DNA from: Buttiauxella sp. A111
Lineage (GTDB): Bacteria > Pseudomonadota > Gammaproteobacteria > Enterobacterales > Enterobacteriaceae
DNA length: 64,000 nucleotides
Assembly (NCBI RefSeq): GCF_014189855.1
Contig: NZ_BJFN01000004.1
Span: forward strand, 538,014-602,013
Direction of reading: 5' to 3'
Both the position numbers and the translations under genes were made by a program. Position 1 is the first letter of the stretch; every line of letters begins with the position of its first letter. Shown one piece after another: positions 20,608 to 30,376 of the stretch. The notes beneath the pieces were generated by a model that saw only the letters and a program-made list of their open reading frames with translations, was not told the origin of the DNA and ran no database searches.

Positions 20608-20901
20608 ATGAGCATTGATCGCACGTCTCCTTTGAAACCGGTAAGTACCGTACAACCACGCGAAACGCCAGAAGCTCAGATTCAAAAGAGCCAGCTGGTG
20701 AAAAGCGCGACCCTCAAAAGCACCAATGTGACCCTCAGTGACGCACAGGCTAAGTTAATTCAGCCGGGCAGCGGGGATATTAATATGGAACGCGTTGAAG
20801 CACTTAAAACTGCTATCCGTAACGGTGAGCTGAAAATGGATACCGGCAAAATCGCCGATGCGCTAATCCAGGAAGCTCAAAGCTATTTATCGAGTAAATA
20901 A
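20608..20901 (+). CDS. flgM: Anti-sigma-28 factor FlgM
   Basis: Binds FliA until the hook-basal body is finished, then is secreted, releasing late flagellar transcription. It has 97 aa, as in E. coli. The C-terminal sigma-binding region ([20 protein letters not shown]) and terminal [13 protein letters not shown] helix are intact; the N-terminus is disordered. The start is the ATG of MSIDRTSPL after GAGGAAAGAATA; a longer open frame upstream is not conserved. Confidence 0.96.
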   Translation: MSIDRTSPLKPVSTVQPRETPEAQIQKSQLVKSATLKSTNVTLSDAQAKLIQPGSGDINMERVEALKTAIRNGELKMDTGKIADALIQEAQSYLSSK

Positions 20902-20905
20902 TTGC

Positions 20906-21328
20906 ATGAGTCGTCTGTTAGAAGTGATGGATCAAATGACTGTGGTTCTCAACTCTCTTAAAGAGGTGATGGACGCCGAACAGCAACAATTATCCGCAGG
21001 CCATGTGAATGGCAGTGCATTGCAACGTATCACTGAAGATAAAAGCTCCTTGCTTGCGACGCTTGATTATCTTGAGCAGCAGCGTCGTGCCGCACAGAAT
21101 GTCGAAACTATCGGCAGCACGGATATCAGCCAACGTTGGCAGACGATTACACAAAAAACGCAGCACTTACGCGACATTAACCAGCATAACGGTTGGTTGT
21201 TAGAAGATCAGTTAGCGCGTAATGAACAGGCGCTGGCGATACTCAAACCGCATCAGGAACCGAATCTCTACGGTGCCGATGGACAAGCGACGACTGTTAG
21301 TCGTGGTGGCAAGAAAATAACGATTTAA
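20906..21328 (+). CDS. flgN: FlgN, export chaperone for FlgK and FlgL
   Basis: Cytosolic type III export chaperone of the hook-associated proteins. It has 140 aa, mainly helical with leucine/glutamine-rich heptads, and contains the FlgN-family segments MTVVLNSLKEVMDAEQQQL and ARNEQALAIL. It begins 4 nt after flgM and is co-transcribed with it. Confidence 0.94.
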   Translation: MSRLLEVMDQMTVVLNSLKEVMDAEQQQLSAGHVNGSALQRITEDKSSLLATLDYLEQQRRAAQNVETIGSTDISQRWQTITQKTQHLRDINQHNGWLLEDQLARNEQALAILKPHQEPNLYGADGQATTVSRGGKKITI

Positions 21329-21346
21329 CTCCCTGCCAAAATTCGA

Positions 21347-21377
21347 GTGAGGGACTGCCATGCAGGCGAGTCCTCAC
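21347..21377 (+). terminator. Hairpin downstream of flgN
   Basis: GTGAGGGACT and AGTCCTCAC pair with one bulged base around a 12-nt loop, 18 nt after the flgN stop. No strong U-tract follows, so termination is likely but not certain. Confidence 0.45.
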
Positions 21378-21508
21378 TGTACTTATATAAATACCGCCCT
21401 TTCTTCCTGATGCAATCCCTTCAGCCGTACAGCCTTGTTCGGTGATTTTGAATGTGTTTTTTAACGGATATCATCCAGCGGAAAAATCGCCAGTTCAGGA
21501 GGGGGGTG

Positions 21509-21536
21509 TAGAGCTCATGGCTGGCTGAGCTCTACG
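21509..21536. terminator. Perfect hairpin after the cold-shock-domain gene
   Basis: GTAGAGCTC and GAGCTCTAC are separated by 10 nt, a few bases beyond the 3' end of the minus-strand cold-shock-domain gene. No U-tract is present on either side. Confidence 0.4.
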
Positions 21537-21543
21537 AAACAGC

Positions 21544-22026
21544 TTATTTCAGACCTTTGAGGATCTTCATGGTCGCTTCAACATCAATTTCATCTTCGGA
21601 GAAGATTAATGTTGAGCCCTGGAAAGTCGTCACGGCCAGTTTCTTCAGCGTACGCATTTCACCCGGCTTTGGCTCCGCTTTAGGGCGAATGCTGTTCATC
21701 AGTGCGCCGACCGACAGCACTGCATTTTCTTTATCGATCTTGGTTTCGGCTGGCACTTCTTCGCTGTAGACCAGGAAAGATTTAATCGCCGTGATTTTGA
21801 TGCGCTCGCCTGCAATAAAGATGTACTTGCTGTCGGGTTCAACTTTCACCGCGAAAGCAGACAAGCCTTTATTGTTCGTGGTTGGCTCGAAAGTCACTGA
21901 GGCATCTTTTTTAATCAGCTCAGGGTTGGCGACCTTAATCACATGAAAATAACGATTGTCACCGTTTTCATCTTTGATAAAACCGAAACCTTTATCTTCA
22001 AACCAGGTTGTGATTACTCCGTGCAT
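21544..22026 (-). CDS. Cold-shock-domain protein with an unidentified C-terminal domain
   Basis: 160 aa. Residues 1-63 form a cold-shock (OB-fold) domain: the RNP1 motif KGFGFIK is intact and the RNP2-like strand reads YFHVIKV, so nucleic-acid binding is expected. Residues 65-160 (from about YIFIAGERIKITAI to the VEATMKILKGLK end) are not a fold I recognise; they look like a small alpha/beta domain rather than a linker. It lies on the minus strand between flgN and murJ, which are direct neighbours in E. coli K-12, so it is an addition to the core order. It has its own AGGCGG-type ribosome-binding site and flanking hairpins. The function is unknown; RNA chaperone or regulator is only inference. 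Confidence 0.8.
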   Translation of the reverse strand: MHGVITTWFEDKGFGFIKDENGDNRYFHVIKVANPELIKKDASVTFEPTTNNKGLSAFAVKVEPDSKYIFIAGERIKITAIKSFLVYSEEVPAETKIDKENAVLSVGALMNSIRPKAEPKPGEMRTLKKLAVTTFQGSTLIFSEDEIDVEATMKILKGLK

Positions 22027-22094
22027 CGCTATACCGCCTAATTAATATTCTAATATGTCAAATTTTGCAGCGCGCAGTTTAATGCAGAATGCCC

Positions 22095-22126
22095 GTGCCG
22101 ACCATGTCTTTGGCCCAAGTCGGCAC
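22095..22126 (-). terminator. Hairpin downstream of murJ
   Basis: Perfect 8-bp repeat GTGCCGAC / GTCGGCAC with a 16-nt loop, 18 nt past the murJ stop. The U-tract is weak. Confidence 0.45.
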
Positions 22127-22143
22127 GATAATTTGCCATCACA

Positions 22144-23679
22144 CTAGATTGTGCGTCGGGCAAAATCCTTCACTCTGAATCCCAGCACCATTAAGGTTGC
22201 GAAATAAGCCGCAATCCCGGCGACGACTACCGCCATCAGACGCAGTAAACGATAAGCCATGGAGCCTAAATCCCAGGCTGGCATCACGTGCATCATGCCG
22301 ACCAGTACCGCTGCCATCACAATCACACCGGCAAACAGACGCCACAGAAACGCGCCCCACCCCGGTTGAGGCTGGAATATTTTGCGTTTACGTAATTGCC
22401 AGTATAGCAGGCTGGCATTCAGACACGCCCCCAGACCAATCGACAATGACAGCCCGGCATGCTTAAGCGGGCCGATAAAAGCAAGGTTCATTACCTGAGT
22501 CATAATCAGCGTGACGATAGCGATTTTGACCGGTGTTTTGATGTCCTGACGCGAATAGAAGCCCGGTGCCAGCACTTTCACTACAATCAGCCCCATCAAA
22601 CCGACGGAATACGCCACCAGCGCACGTTGCGTCATCAACGCATCAAAGGCCGTGAATTTACCGTACTGGAACAACGATACCGTCAGCGGTTTGGCCAGAA
22701 TCCCCAACGCCACTGCACTGGGTAAAGCCAGCAAGAAACATAAACGCAAACCCCAATCCATCAGGCGCGAGTATTCGTCATGGTTGCCACTGGCAAAGCT
22801 TTTCGCCAGCGAAGGCAGGAGAATCGTACCCAACGCAACGCCCAACACACCGGATGGGAATTCCATCAAACGGTCAGCGTAATACATCCATGAAACCGAG
22901 CCGGAGGCGAGAAACGAGGCAAAAATGGTGTTGATGATTAAGGAAATCTGGCTGACGGAAACCCCGAGTATCGCAGGCCCCATCTGCTTGATGACACGCA
23001 TCGCGCCTGCATCTTTAAGGTTTACGCGCGGCAGAACCAGCATGCCAATCTTTTTAAGATGGGGTAACTGATATGCCAATTGCAGCACGCCACCCACCGT
23101 CACCGCCCAGGCCAGCGCCAGAATCGGCGGGTTAAAGTACGGAGCGGCAAACAGTGCGAAACCGATCATACTGAGGTTCAGAAACGTCGGCGCAAAAGCC
23201 GGGACCGAGAAACGGTTCCAGGTGTTAAGAATGGCCCCACACAGCGAGGCCAGTGAGATCAGGAAAATATAGGGGAAGGTTATCCGCAGCAAGCTGGAAG
23301 TCAGATTGAATTTGTCTGCGGTATCCGCAAAACCGGGGGCAGTCACCAGGATAACCCACGGAGCGGCAATCATCCCGATGACAGTCACCACCGCCAGTGC
23401 GAGCGTCAGTAGCCCTGAGACATAAGAGACAAATACGCGCGTGGCATCTTCTCCCTGCTTACTTTTGTACTCAGCAAGTATTGGCACAAACGCCTGCGAG
23501 AAGGCTCCTTCGGCAAAAATACGACGCAATAAGTTAGGCAGTTTGAAGGCCACAAAAAAGGCATCCGTCGCCATCCCTGCCCCAAAAACCCTTGCCACAA
23601 TGGCGTCACGTGCAAATCCCAGCACGCGAGAAAACATCGTCATCGAGCTGACTGCTGCCAGCGATTTTAATAAATTCAT
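22144..23679 (-). CDS. murJ: Lipid II flippase MurJ (MviN)
   Basis: Essential inner-membrane MOP-superfamily flippase that moves lipid II to the periplasm for peptidoglycan synthesis. It has 511 aa, as in E. coli, with about 14 hydrophobic segments. Conserved parts include [14 protein letters not shown] near the N-terminus and [20 protein letters not shown] in the middle. The start is the ATG of MNLLKSL; six further codons upstream are open but not conserved. Two hairpins lie directly before the start codon. Confidence 0.97.
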   Translation of the reverse strand: MNLLKSLAAVSSMTMFSRVLGFARDAIVARVFGAGMATDAFFVAFKLPNLLRRIFAEGAFSQAFVPILAEYKSKQGEDATRVFVSYVSGLLTLALAVVTVIGMIAAPWVILVTAPGFADTADKFNLTSSLLRITFPYIFLISLASLCGAILNTWNRFSVPAFAPTFLNLSMIGFALFAAPYFNPPILALAWAVTVGGVLQLAYQLPHLKKIGMLVLPRVNLKDAGAMRVIKQMGPAILGVSVSQISLIINTIFASFLASGSVSWMYYADRLMEFPSGVLGVALGTILLPSLAKSFASGNHDEYSRLMDWGLRLCFLLALPSAVALGILAKPLTVSLFQYGKFTAFDALMTQRALVAYSVGLMGLIVVKVLAPGFYSRQDIKTPVKIAIVTLIMTQVMNLAFIGPLKHAGLSLSIGLGACLNASLLYWQLRKRKIFQPQPGWGAFLWRLFAGVIVMAAVLVGMMHVMPAWDLGSMAYRLLRLMAVVVAGIAAYFATLMVLGFRVKDFARRTI

Positions 23680-23684
23680 TATTA

Positions 23685-23724
23685 TGTGGTTCCACAAACA
23701 TCAACGCCTGCTGGGCAGGCGTTG
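23685..23724 (-). promoter_or_regulatory. Two tandem hairpins in the murJ leader
   Basis: A 10-bp perfect stem CAACGCCTGC / GCAGGCGTTG with a 3-nt loop (23702-23724) is followed 5 nt later by the palindrome TGTGGAACCACA (23685-23696), which contains the only purine-rich ribosome-binding candidate of murJ and ends 5 nt before its ATG. The larger hairpin may also end the mviM transcript, but there is no U-tract. Confidence 0.55.
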
Positions 23725-23795
23725 TAATGGGCATTTCGTTCAGGCGCTTATAGTACCGATACACAGCCGAAATACTACTATCAGATGTTACTGTG

Positions 23796-24719
23796 TTATT
23801 CGCTCATCGATTCCCGCCATAGTTTTTCAACCACGCGCTGCGCCATGAGCGCTTGCTCGCCCGAGGTTTCAGGAACCGTCTGATTTGCCACGCAATCGAG
23901 GAAATGACGCGCACAGCCTACAAAACCGCGCTGTTCGAGGGTGGTTTGCCAGCCAGGAATGGGGCGATTCACCAGCCCGTTTCCGCACTCCTCGCGCCAC
24001 TCACGCATATCCGTTACATCGAATAATCCACCGTCGGTGACCGCTTGCACCCACTCACGCTGGCTCCCTGCACGACGATGCATGCTGGTGGTGATTTGCA
24101 AATTACCGCGGGCAAAATGATGCTCAGCAAACAGCATTTGCCCCTGGTCGTTAGTTTGTAACGACCCGCTTTGCAGTTGCGCTTCCCCACCGGCCAGCCA
24201 CAGCGCGGTATCAACAACATGCAGATAATCATCAAGCAACGTAAAGCGCAGATCGTTTGGCCCGACGCTGTCAGCACGGTGTTTGTCCATGCGCAGCGAT
24301 GCGCCATTAGCCAGTTTGGTTTTCAAATCCTGATACAACGGAGAGAAGCGGCGGTTAAAACCGACCATCAGCGTGCGCTTTTGCTTCTGTGCCATTTCCA
24401 CTAAACGCTCGGCGTCTGCAAGGTTTTCTGCCAGCGGCTTATCAACACAAACGTTAACGCCCGCCTGCAATAACTCGCTGACTACCGCGTAATGGCTGCT
24501 CGTCGCACTGTGTACGAATACCGCATCACATTGCGCTGCCAGTGCAGAAATAGAAGGAACGTAGGGGATACGGTAACTATCACAGACCTTCTGCGCTTTG
24601 GTTTGAGTTGGGGAAAAAGCCCCCTGCAGCGTCCAGTCACTGGCCGCGGTTAATACCGGCAGCCACGCTTTTTGGGCGATGCCACCCAAACCAACAACGC
24701 CGACGCGAAGTTTAGTCAT
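23796..24719 (-). CDS. mviM: MviM, Gfo/Idh/MocA-family oxidoreductase
   Basis: Putative NAD(P)-dependent dehydrogenase of unknown substrate. The Rossmann motif GVVGLGGIAQKAWLP is at the N-terminus and the family EKPLA-like motif appears as CVDKPLAENLADAE near residue 93. The length is 307 aa, as in E. coli. It lies in the order yceH-mviM-murJ, starting 3 nt after the yceH stop. Confidence 0.93.
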   Translation of the reverse strand: MTKLRVGVVGLGGIAQKAWLPVLTAASDWTLQGAFSPTQTKAQKVCDSYRIPYVPSISALAAQCDAVFVHSATSSHYAVVSELLQAGVNVCVDKPLAENLADAERLVEMAQKQKRTLMVGFNRRFSPLYQDLKTKLANGASLRMDKHRADSVGPNDLRFTLLDDYLHVVDTALWLAGGEAQLQSGSLQTNDQGQMLFAEHHFARGNLQITTSMHRRAGSQREWVQAVTDGGLFDVTDMREWREECGNGLVNRPIPGWQTTLEQRGFVGCARHFLDCVANQTVPETSGEQALMAQRVVEKLWRESMSE

Positions 24720-24722
24720 TCA

Positions 24723-25373
24723 TTAATCCCCAAGATGGGCGAGCAGTGAATCGAGACGTTGTTTGAGATCGGCAACTTCGTTTTCAAGCTGTTCAACACG
24801 GGCCGTTAAATCATCACCCGGTGCAGCAACACTCTCGGAACTGATGGTCTGTGATGCATCAACTTCGCCGCTAAAGAGGTGCATATAGCGGCTTTCACGT
24901 TTGCCTGGCTCACGCGGTAAACGCACGACGAATGGGCCATCTTCGCGGTTGGCAAGATTTTCGAGCGTCGCTTCAACCTGCGCCATATCGCTGAACTCGA
25001 ACATTCTTCCAGCACGAGAACGTAATTCACCTGGCGTCTGGGCGCCACGTAATAACAGTATTGTCACCACAGCCACTTCAGCGGCTGAAAGTTTCAGGTC
25101 GCCAAACTCGGAATTACAGAATCGTTGTTCATACTTTGTCACGCGATTGCCAAACCCGCTGACGGTGCGCAAAAAGTGGCGTTTGACCAGCGTATCCAGC
25201 GTTTCTTGCACATCATGCTCTTTCAGATCCATGACCGGTTCACGGTTGGTTTTCTGATTACACGCCGTCACGACGCCGTTGACCGACATGGGATATTGTT
25301 CAGGCGTGGTCACCTGCTTTTCCATCAGGCTACCCACAACTCGCGCTTCAACCGCAGTTAACTGATATTTCAT
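24723..25373 (-). CDS. yceH: YceH, DUF480 winged-helix protein
   Basis: 216-aa DUF480 protein. Known structures of the family show tandem winged-helix domains, but no function is established. The N-terminal [22 protein letters not shown] motif is conserved, and the C-terminal 25 residues form a leucine-heptad coiled coil ([22 protein letters not shown]). It lies between rimJ and mviM on the minus strand. Confidence 0.92.
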   Translation of the reverse strand: MKYQLTAVEARVVGSLMEKQVTTPEQYPMSVNGVVTACNQKTNREPVMDLKEHDVQETLDTLVKRHFLRTVSGFGNRVTKYEQRFCNSEFGDLKLSAAEVAVVTILLLRGAQTPGELRSRAGRMFEFSDMAQVEATLENLANREDGPFVVRLPREPGKRESRYMHLFSGEVDASQTISSESVAAPGDDLTARVEQLENEVADLKQRLDSLLAHLGD

Positions 25374-25382
25374 TTCACGTCC

Positions 25383-25967
25383 TTAACGGCCAGGGGTCCA
25401 TTCTTTGGTGGTGAGCGCGGTCAGAACATGATCCCGCCACACACCATCAATCAGTAAATACTCTTTGGCATAACCTTCTTTTTCAAAACCGAGGCGTGCC
25501 AGTAAATCGCCGCTACGCTGGTTATGCGGCATATAGTTCGCCATGATGCGATGAATATGCTGACTGCGCTGCATATAACGAATCGCGGTGGTCAGCGCTT
25601 CAAACATCAAGCCCTGGCCCTGCCATTTTTCACCCAGGGAATACCCCAGATAACAGGCATGGAATGAGCCGCGCACAACATTCGAGAAATTGGCGACACC
25701 GCGAATCTCTTTTTCTTCAGGGTCGAGTAGCGCAAAATAATAGGCGCTGCCTTGCTTGTGCATTTCGCTTATCATGCCCAGTCGCGCTTGCCAGCCCGAA
25801 GGATAACAATGGCTGTCATCACGAATCGGCTCCCACGGTTTCAGGAACTGACGGTTTTCGGCGTAATAATCTGCCAGACGCCAGGCATCTCGCTCATACA
25901 CCAGACGCACCACCAGGCGGTCGGTTGATAAGCGTACTTTCGGCACGTTACTGCGGTAGCCAAACAT
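25383..25967 (-). CDS. rimJ: Ribosomal protein S5 alanine N-acetyltransferase RimJ
   Basis: GNAT-family enzyme that acetylates the N-terminal alanine of ribosomal protein S5 and assists 30S maturation. It has 194 aa starting at the ATG of MFGYRSNV, the same as E. coli; the frame also opens with a GTG two codons earlier, but an AGGGG sequence is best spaced for the ATG. The acetyl-CoA loop [14 protein letters not shown] is visible. It is divergent from mdtH. Confidence 0.95.
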   Translation of the reverse strand: MFGYRSNVPKVRLSTDRLVVRLVYERDAWRLADYYAENRQFLKPWEPIRDDSHCYPSGWQARLGMISEMHKQGSAYYFALLDPEEKEIRGVANFSNVVRGSFHACYLGYSLGEKWQGQGLMFEALTTAIRYMQRSQHIHRIMANYMPHNQRSGDLLARLGFEKEGYAKEYLLIDGVWRDHVLTALTTKEWTPGR

Positions 25968-26208
25968 GTTCACCCCTACTCCTCACATCCCATATTTTCT
26001 TCGGCAACATAATTACTATACCTGCGGCTGGCTGCGGAAGGAAAACAACAACATGCAGATTTTACATCTGCTCAATCTTTTTCGATTAAAGAGTTCAATC
26101 GAAGCCTTAGATTGATTAAAAAATATTGTCATATCCCTGACTGTCAAAAACCCACATAGCAGTAGAGAATAGAAGTTCATCACACTTTTAAAATTCCCAG
26201 GAGGGGAG

Positions 26209-27417
26209 ATGTCACGGGTAGCGCAGGCCAGGAGCCTGGGTAAATACTTCTTATTGCTCGATAACATGTTAGTTGTATTAGGCTTCTTCGTGGTTTTCCC
26301 TCTAATTTCCATTCGCTTTGTCGACCAAATGGGTTGGGCTGCGCTAATGGTCGGTATTGCGCTCGGCTTGCGACAACTGACGCAGCAGGGGTTGGGGATT
26401 TTTGGCGGCGCTATTGCTGACCGGTTCGGCGCAAAACCCATGATTGTCACCGGCATGCTGTTGCGTGCGGTTGGGTTTGCCACGATGGGTATCGCCCACG
26501 AACCCTGGCTACTGTGGCTGTCGTGCTTTATCTCCGGTGTTGGTGGCACGTTATTCGACCCGCCTCGCGCCGCACTGGTCGTTAAACTGGTTCGCCCGCA
26601 TCAACGAGGGCGCTTCTTCTCAATTCTGATGATGCAAGACAGCGCGGGTGCGGTAATTGGTGCGCTGCTCGGCAGTTGGTTGCTGCAATATGATTTCCGT
26701 CTGGTTTGTGGTGCCGGTGCGGTAATGTTTGTTATTTGCGCGATCGTCAATGCCTGGTTGCTGCCTGCGTATAAACTTTCCACCATCCGCACACCCATGC
26801 TTGAAGGGATGGGACGCGTACTGCGTGACAGAAGATTTGTCACGTACGTGCTGACGCTCGCCGGTTATTACATGCTTGCAGTGCAGGTCATGTTAATGCT
26901 GCCGATTATGGTCAACGAAATTGCCGGAACACCTGCCGCCGTGAAGTGGATGTATGCCATTGAAGCCGCGCTGTCGTTGACGCTGCTCTACCCGATTGCC
27001 CGCTGGAGTGAAAAACGCTTCCGCCTTGAGCAGCGCCTGATGGCTGGGTTGTTCCTGATGACATTGGCGATGTTGCCGATTGGCCTGACGAATAATCTTC
27101 AGCAGTTGTTCACGCTGATTTGCGTGTTTTACATCGGCTCAATCATTGCTGAACCTGCCCGTGAAACACTGGGCGCATCGCTCGCAGATTCCCGTGCTCG
27201 CGGGAGTTATATGGGATTCAGCCGTTTGGGTTTGGCCATTGGTGGTGCTTTAGGTTATGCCGGGGGCGGTTGGCTATACGACGCAGGAAAAACGATCAAC
27301 CAGCCGGAACTCCCGTGGATGATGCTCGGGATTATTGGCGTGATCACCTTGATTGCGCTGTGGTGGCAATTTAGCGCTAAACCGGTCGAACCATCGATGC
27401 TTGAGCCAGGTAACTAG
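26209..27417 (+). CDS. mdtH: MFS multidrug transporter MdtH
   Basis: 12-helix inner-membrane proton antiporter of the major facilitator superfamily (in E. coli it confers modest quinolone resistance). It has 402 aa, the same length. The signature loop between helices 2 and 3 reads [12 protein letters not shown]. The start follows a strong AGGAGGGGAG ribosome-binding site. The gene is divergent from rimJ and upstream of grxB. Confidence 0.95.
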   Translation: MSRVAQARSLGKYFLLLDNMLVVLGFFVVFPLISIRFVDQMGWAALMVGIALGLRQLTQQGLGIFGGAIADRFGAKPMIVTGMLLRAVGFATMGIAHEPWLLWLSCFISGVGGTLFDPPRAALVVKLVRPHQRGRFFSILMMQDSAGAVIGALLGSWLLQYDFRLVCGAGAVMFVICAIVNAWLLPAYKLSTIRTPMLEGMGRVLRDRRFVTYVLTLAGYYMLAVQVMLMLPIMVNEIAGTPAAVKWMYAIEAALSLTLLYPIARWSEKRFRLEQRLMAGLFLMTLAMLPIGLTNNLQQLFTLICVFYIGSIIAEPARETLGASLADSRARGSYMGFSRLGLAIGGALGYAGGGWLYDAGKTINQPELPWMMLGIIGVITLIALWWQFSAKPVEPSMLEPGN

Positions 27418-27492
27418 TTTGCGGCCCTCATTTTTCTCTACCATACTGAAAAGTTGACGGATTTAGTCCGTAAATCAAAATGGAGGAATAAC

Positions 27493-28140
27493 GTGAAGCT
27501 TTATATCTACGATCACTGCCCTTTTTGCCTCAAAGCACGCATGATTTTTGGCTTAAAGAATATCCCCATTGAGCTAAATGTTCTGCTAAATGACGATGAA
27601 GCCACCCCGACAAAAATGGTTGGCAAGAAAGTGGTGCCCATCTTGCAAAAAGACGACAGCCGCTACATGCCTGAAAGCATGGATATCGTGCACTACGTCG
27701 ATAAACTTGATGGCGAACCACTGCTGACGGGGAGTACCCACGCGGCTATTAGTGACTGGTTGCGCCACGTCAATAGCTATGTTCAACAGTTGCTTCTTCC
27801 CCGTATTGCTAAAGCTCCCTTTGATGAGTTTGCCACACCGGAAGCGCGGGCTTATTTCGTCCACAAGAAAGAGGCGATGAGCGGTTCTTTCGCTGACCAC
27901 CTCTCGCATTCGCCGGGCCTTATCAAGAAAATATCAGACGATCTGCGCAAGCTCGATAAACTCATTGTGCAACCTAATGCGGTCAATGGTGAGCTATCTG
28001 ATGATGATATTCATCTGTTCCCACTGCTGCGTAACCTGACGCTGGTTGCCGGAATTGAGTGGCCAAGCCGTGTGGCGGCGTACCGCGATAATATGGCCAA
28101 ACAGACGCAAATTAACCTGCTTTCATCCCACGCAATTTAA
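27493..28140 (+). CDS. grxB: Glutaredoxin 2
   Basis: Atypical glutathione-S-transferase-like glutaredoxin of 215 aa that reduces protein disulphides with glutathione. The active site CPFC is at residues 9-12 (CPYC in E. coli), followed by the thioredoxin-fold domain and an all-helical C-terminal domain. The start is GTG, 6 nt after GGAGG, giving KLYIYDHC at the N-terminus; the longer open frame upstream lacks conservation. Confidence 0.96.
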   Translation: MKLYIYDHCPFCLKARMIFGLKNIPIELNVLLNDDEATPTKMVGKKVVPILQKDDSRYMPESMDIVHYVDKLDGEPLLTGSTHAAISDWLRHVNSYVQQLLLPRIAKAPFDEFATPEARAYFVHKKEAMSGSFADHLSHSPGLIKKISDDLRKLDKLIVQPNAVNGELSDDDIHLFPLLRNLTLVAGIEWPSRVAAYRDNMAKQTQINLLSSHAI

Positions 28141-28311
28141 TTGCCGTTAAGGCTTTTCCCCAGAGCGGGTAAGCATAATGCTCACCCGCCGCATTCGGCC
28201 CTGCAAGACTTGCAATCTGGTTTTCAGTTTTTTCCGGTAGCACTACCTGCACGATTAGATCATGATGTTGCATGTCAGGATCTGTTTCAAAGCAGCATGT
28301 TAAGGAACTCC

Positions 28312-28872
28312 ATGAAAAAGATAGTTTTAGCCGCAGCATTAATACTCTGCGGATTAGTGGTGGGTTGTAACCAGCTAACGCAATACACCGTCAGCGAACA
28401 GGAAATCAACCACGCGCTGCAAAAACGCAATAATTTCTCTAAAGATATTGGCCTGCCAGGTGTTGCCGATGCCCATATTGTATTGAACAATTTATCCAGT
28501 GCGATTGGCCGTGAAGAAGCGAATAAAGTCACGTTAACAGGTGATGCCAAACTGGAGATGACTTCGATTTTCGGCGATCAAAAAGCCAACATCAAACTGA
28601 AGCTAAAAGCGTTACCAACGTTCAATAAAGAGCAAGGCGCGATTTATTTGCAAGAAATGGAAGTAGTAGACGCAACTGTCGAACCTCAAAAAATGCAAAC
28701 CATTGTCCAGACACTCATTCCGTATCTGAATCAGTCACTGCGCAATTACTTCAATCAACAACCGGCTTACGTGTTGGGTGAAGACCGCAGCACCGGTGAG
28801 AATCTGGCTAAAAAATACGCTAAAGGGATTGAAGTTAAGCCCGGCGAAATTGTGATTCCTTTTACTGAGTAA
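28312..28872 (+). CDS. yceB: YceB lipoprotein (DUF1439)
   Basis: 186-aa predicted lipoprotein of the DUF1439 family; its tubular lipid-binding-like fold is known from structure but the function is not. The signal peptide ends in the lipobox VVGC (Cys19). The start ATG follows TAAGGA. The frame is open further upstream, but that part is not conserved. It is monocistronic between grxB and pyrC, followed by a 9-bp hairpin. Confidence 0.92.
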   Translation: MKKIVLAAALILCGLVVGCNQLTQYTVSEQEINHALQKRNNFSKDIGLPGVADAHIVLNNLSSAIGREEANKVTLTGDAKLEMTSIFGDQKANIKLKLKALPTFNKEQGAIYLQEMEVVDATVEPQKMQTIVQTLIPYLNQSLRNYFNQQPAYVLGEDRSTGENLAKKYAKGIEVKPGEIVIPFTE

Positions 28873-28883
28873 TTCTCACTGTA

Positions 28884-28913
28884 TTGGGGAGGGCCGTACC
28901 CGCTCCTCCCCAA
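28884..28913 (+). terminator. Hairpin downstream of yceB
   Basis: TTGGGGAGG / CCTCCCCAA perfect 9-bp stem with a 12-nt loop, 11 nt past the yceB stop; no U-tract follows. Confidence 0.5.
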
Positions 28914-28938
28914 GAAAATCTCAACGAAAATGGTGCAA

Positions 28939-28954
28939 AGCGAAACGTTTGCGC
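28939..28954 (+). promoter_or_regulatory. PurR operator of pyrC
   Basis: AGCGAAACGTTTGCGC is a near-perfect match to the PurR palindrome ACGCAAACGTTTGCGT. In E. coli pyrC is repressed by PurR through an operator at the same place relative to the promoter. Confidence 0.9.
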
Positions 28955-28966
28955 TTATTCTTTGTG

Positions 28967-29004
28967 TCCGGCACAAATCATCGTTAAATCCTTCCTAGCC
29001 GGAG
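28967..29004 (+). promoter_or_regulatory. pyrC leader hairpin hiding the ribosome-binding site
   Basis: TCCGGC at the likely transcript 5' end can pair with GCCGGA, which overlaps the GGAG Shine-Dalgarno 7 nt before the ATG. In E. coli, CTP-rich cells start transcription at the C residues and make the full hairpin, blocking translation; CTP-poor cells start 2-3 nt later and escape. The same elements are present here. Confidence 0.85.
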
Positions 29005-29011
29005 CACTTTC

Positions 29012-30058
29012 ATGACCGTATTACCTCAGGTATTAAAAATTCGCCGCCCAGATGACTGGCATGTTCACCTTCGTGATGGTGACATGTTAAAAACGGTGGT
29101 GCCTTATACCAGCGAAACTTATGGTCGCGCGATTGTCATGCCAAACCTGGTGCCGCCAGTCACAACGGTCGAAGCCGCTATTGCCTATCGCCAGCGTATT
29201 CTGGATGCCGTACCGCAGGGGCATAATTTCGAACCCCTGATGACCTGTTATCTCACCGATTCTTTAGACCCTAACGAAGTTGAACGTGGGTTTAATGAAA
29301 ACGTGTTTGCCGCAGCAAAACTCTATCCTGCCAATGCGACAACGAACTCAAGCCATGGTGTCACCAGCACCGCCGCGATTTTACCGGTGCTTGAGCGCAT
29401 GCAAAAAATCGGCATGCCGCTGCTTATTCACGGCGAAGTGACGCACGCTGACATTGATATTTTTGACCGTGAAGCGCGTTTTATCGAAACCGTCCTGGAG
29501 CCTTTGCGCCAGCAATTACCGGAACTGAAAGTGGTGTTCGAACACATCACCACCAAAGATGCCGCGCAGTATGTGAAGGAAGGAAACTCCCTGCTGGGCG
29601 CGACCATTACTCCGCAGCACCTGATGTTTAACCGTAACCACATGTTGGTTGGCGGCGTGCGCCCTCACCTGTATTGCCTGCCTATTTTAAAACGCAGCAT
29701 TCATCAGGAAGCGTTGCGCGAACTGGTTGCCAGCGGATGTGACCGTGTGTTCCTCGGTACAGATTCCGCGCCACACGCGCGTCATCGTAAAGAAGCAAGC
29801 TGTGGCTGCGCGGGTTGCTTTAACGCGCCGTCAGCCCTGGGTGCTTACGCGACAGTATTTGAAGAGATGAATGCGCTTGGGCACTTTGAAGCGTTTACGT
29901 CGCTCAATGGCCCGCGTTTCTATGGCCTGCCTGTTAACGAAGAAACCATAGAGTTGGTTCGTACACCGGTCACAATGCCAGAAACTATTGCCACCAGTGA
30001 TGACAGCATCGTGCCGTTCCTGGCCGGTGAACAAGTGAACTGGTCAGTTAAAGCTTAA
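29012..30058 (+). CDS. pyrC: Dihydroorotase
   Basis: Zinc enzyme of pyrimidine synthesis that interconverts carbamoyl aspartate and dihydroorotate. It has 348 aa, the E. coli length. The metal ligands H17 and H19 ([10 protein letters not shown]), the carboxylated lysine in [13 protein letters not shown], histidines in LIHGEV and FEHITT, and the catalytic Asp in FLGTDSAPH are all present. It carries dual control by PurR and by the start-site hairpin. Confidence 0.97.
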   Translation: MTVLPQVLKIRRPDDWHVHLRDGDMLKTVVPYTSETYGRAIVMPNLVPPVTTVEAAIAYRQRILDAVPQGHNFEPLMTCYLTDSLDPNEVERGFNENVFAAAKLYPANATTNSSHGVTSTAAILPVLERMQKIGMPLLIHGEVTHADIDIFDREARFIETVLEPLRQQLPELKVVFEHITTKDAAQYVKEGNSLLGATITPQHLMFNRNHMLVGGVRPHLYCLPILKRSIHQEALRELVASGCDRVFLGTDSAPHARHRKEASCGCAGCFNAPSALGAYATVFEEMNALGHFEAFTSLNGPRFYGLPVNEETIELVRTPVTMPETIATSDDSIVPFLAGEQVNWSVKA

Positions 30059-30092
30059 TTTTAACGCCCCCTGTTGCATATTGAACAATATA

Positions 30093-30110
30093 ACTGTATA
30101 CATATACAGT
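30093..30110 (+). promoter_or_regulatory. LexA (SOS) box of dinI
   Basis: CTGTATACATATACAG matches the LexA consensus CTG-N10-CAG with an alternating AT core. It is located 21 bp before the dinI ATG, so dinI should be SOS-induced. Confidence 0.95.
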
Positions 30111-30130
30111 ATATTTCACAGGGGGCTGTT

Positions 30131-30376
30131 ATGCGTATTGAAGTCACTATTGCCAAAACTACATCTCTGCCACCAGGCGCTATTGACGCGCTTGCGAACG
30201 AACTTTCACGCCGAATAACTCAACACTATCCTGAAAACGAAAACCACGTTCAGGTGCGTTATGCTGCCGCTAATAACCTCTCAGTGTTAGGTGCCAGCAA
30301 AGAAGATCGCGATCGCATTAGCGAAATATTGCAAGAGACCTGGGAAAGCGCTGACGACTGGTTTGCTGCGGATTAA
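30131..30376 (+). CDS. dinI: DNA damage-inducible protein DinI
   Basis: 81-aa acidic modulator of RecA filaments that tunes LexA and UmuD cleavage. The N-terminal MRIEVTIAKT strand and the C-terminal acidic helix (DRISEILQETWESADDWF) that mimics DNA are conserved. The ATG follows AGGGGGCTGTT and lies just behind a LexA box. Confidence 0.96.
   Translation: MRIEVTIAKTTSLPPGAIDALANELSRRITQHYPENENHVQVRYAAANNLSVLGASKEDRDRISEILQETWESADDWFAAD

Noticed and set aside
26016..26549. 177-codon minus-strand ORF opposite the start of mdtH
   Set aside because: Antisense to mdtH, whose start and ribosome-binding site are clear.
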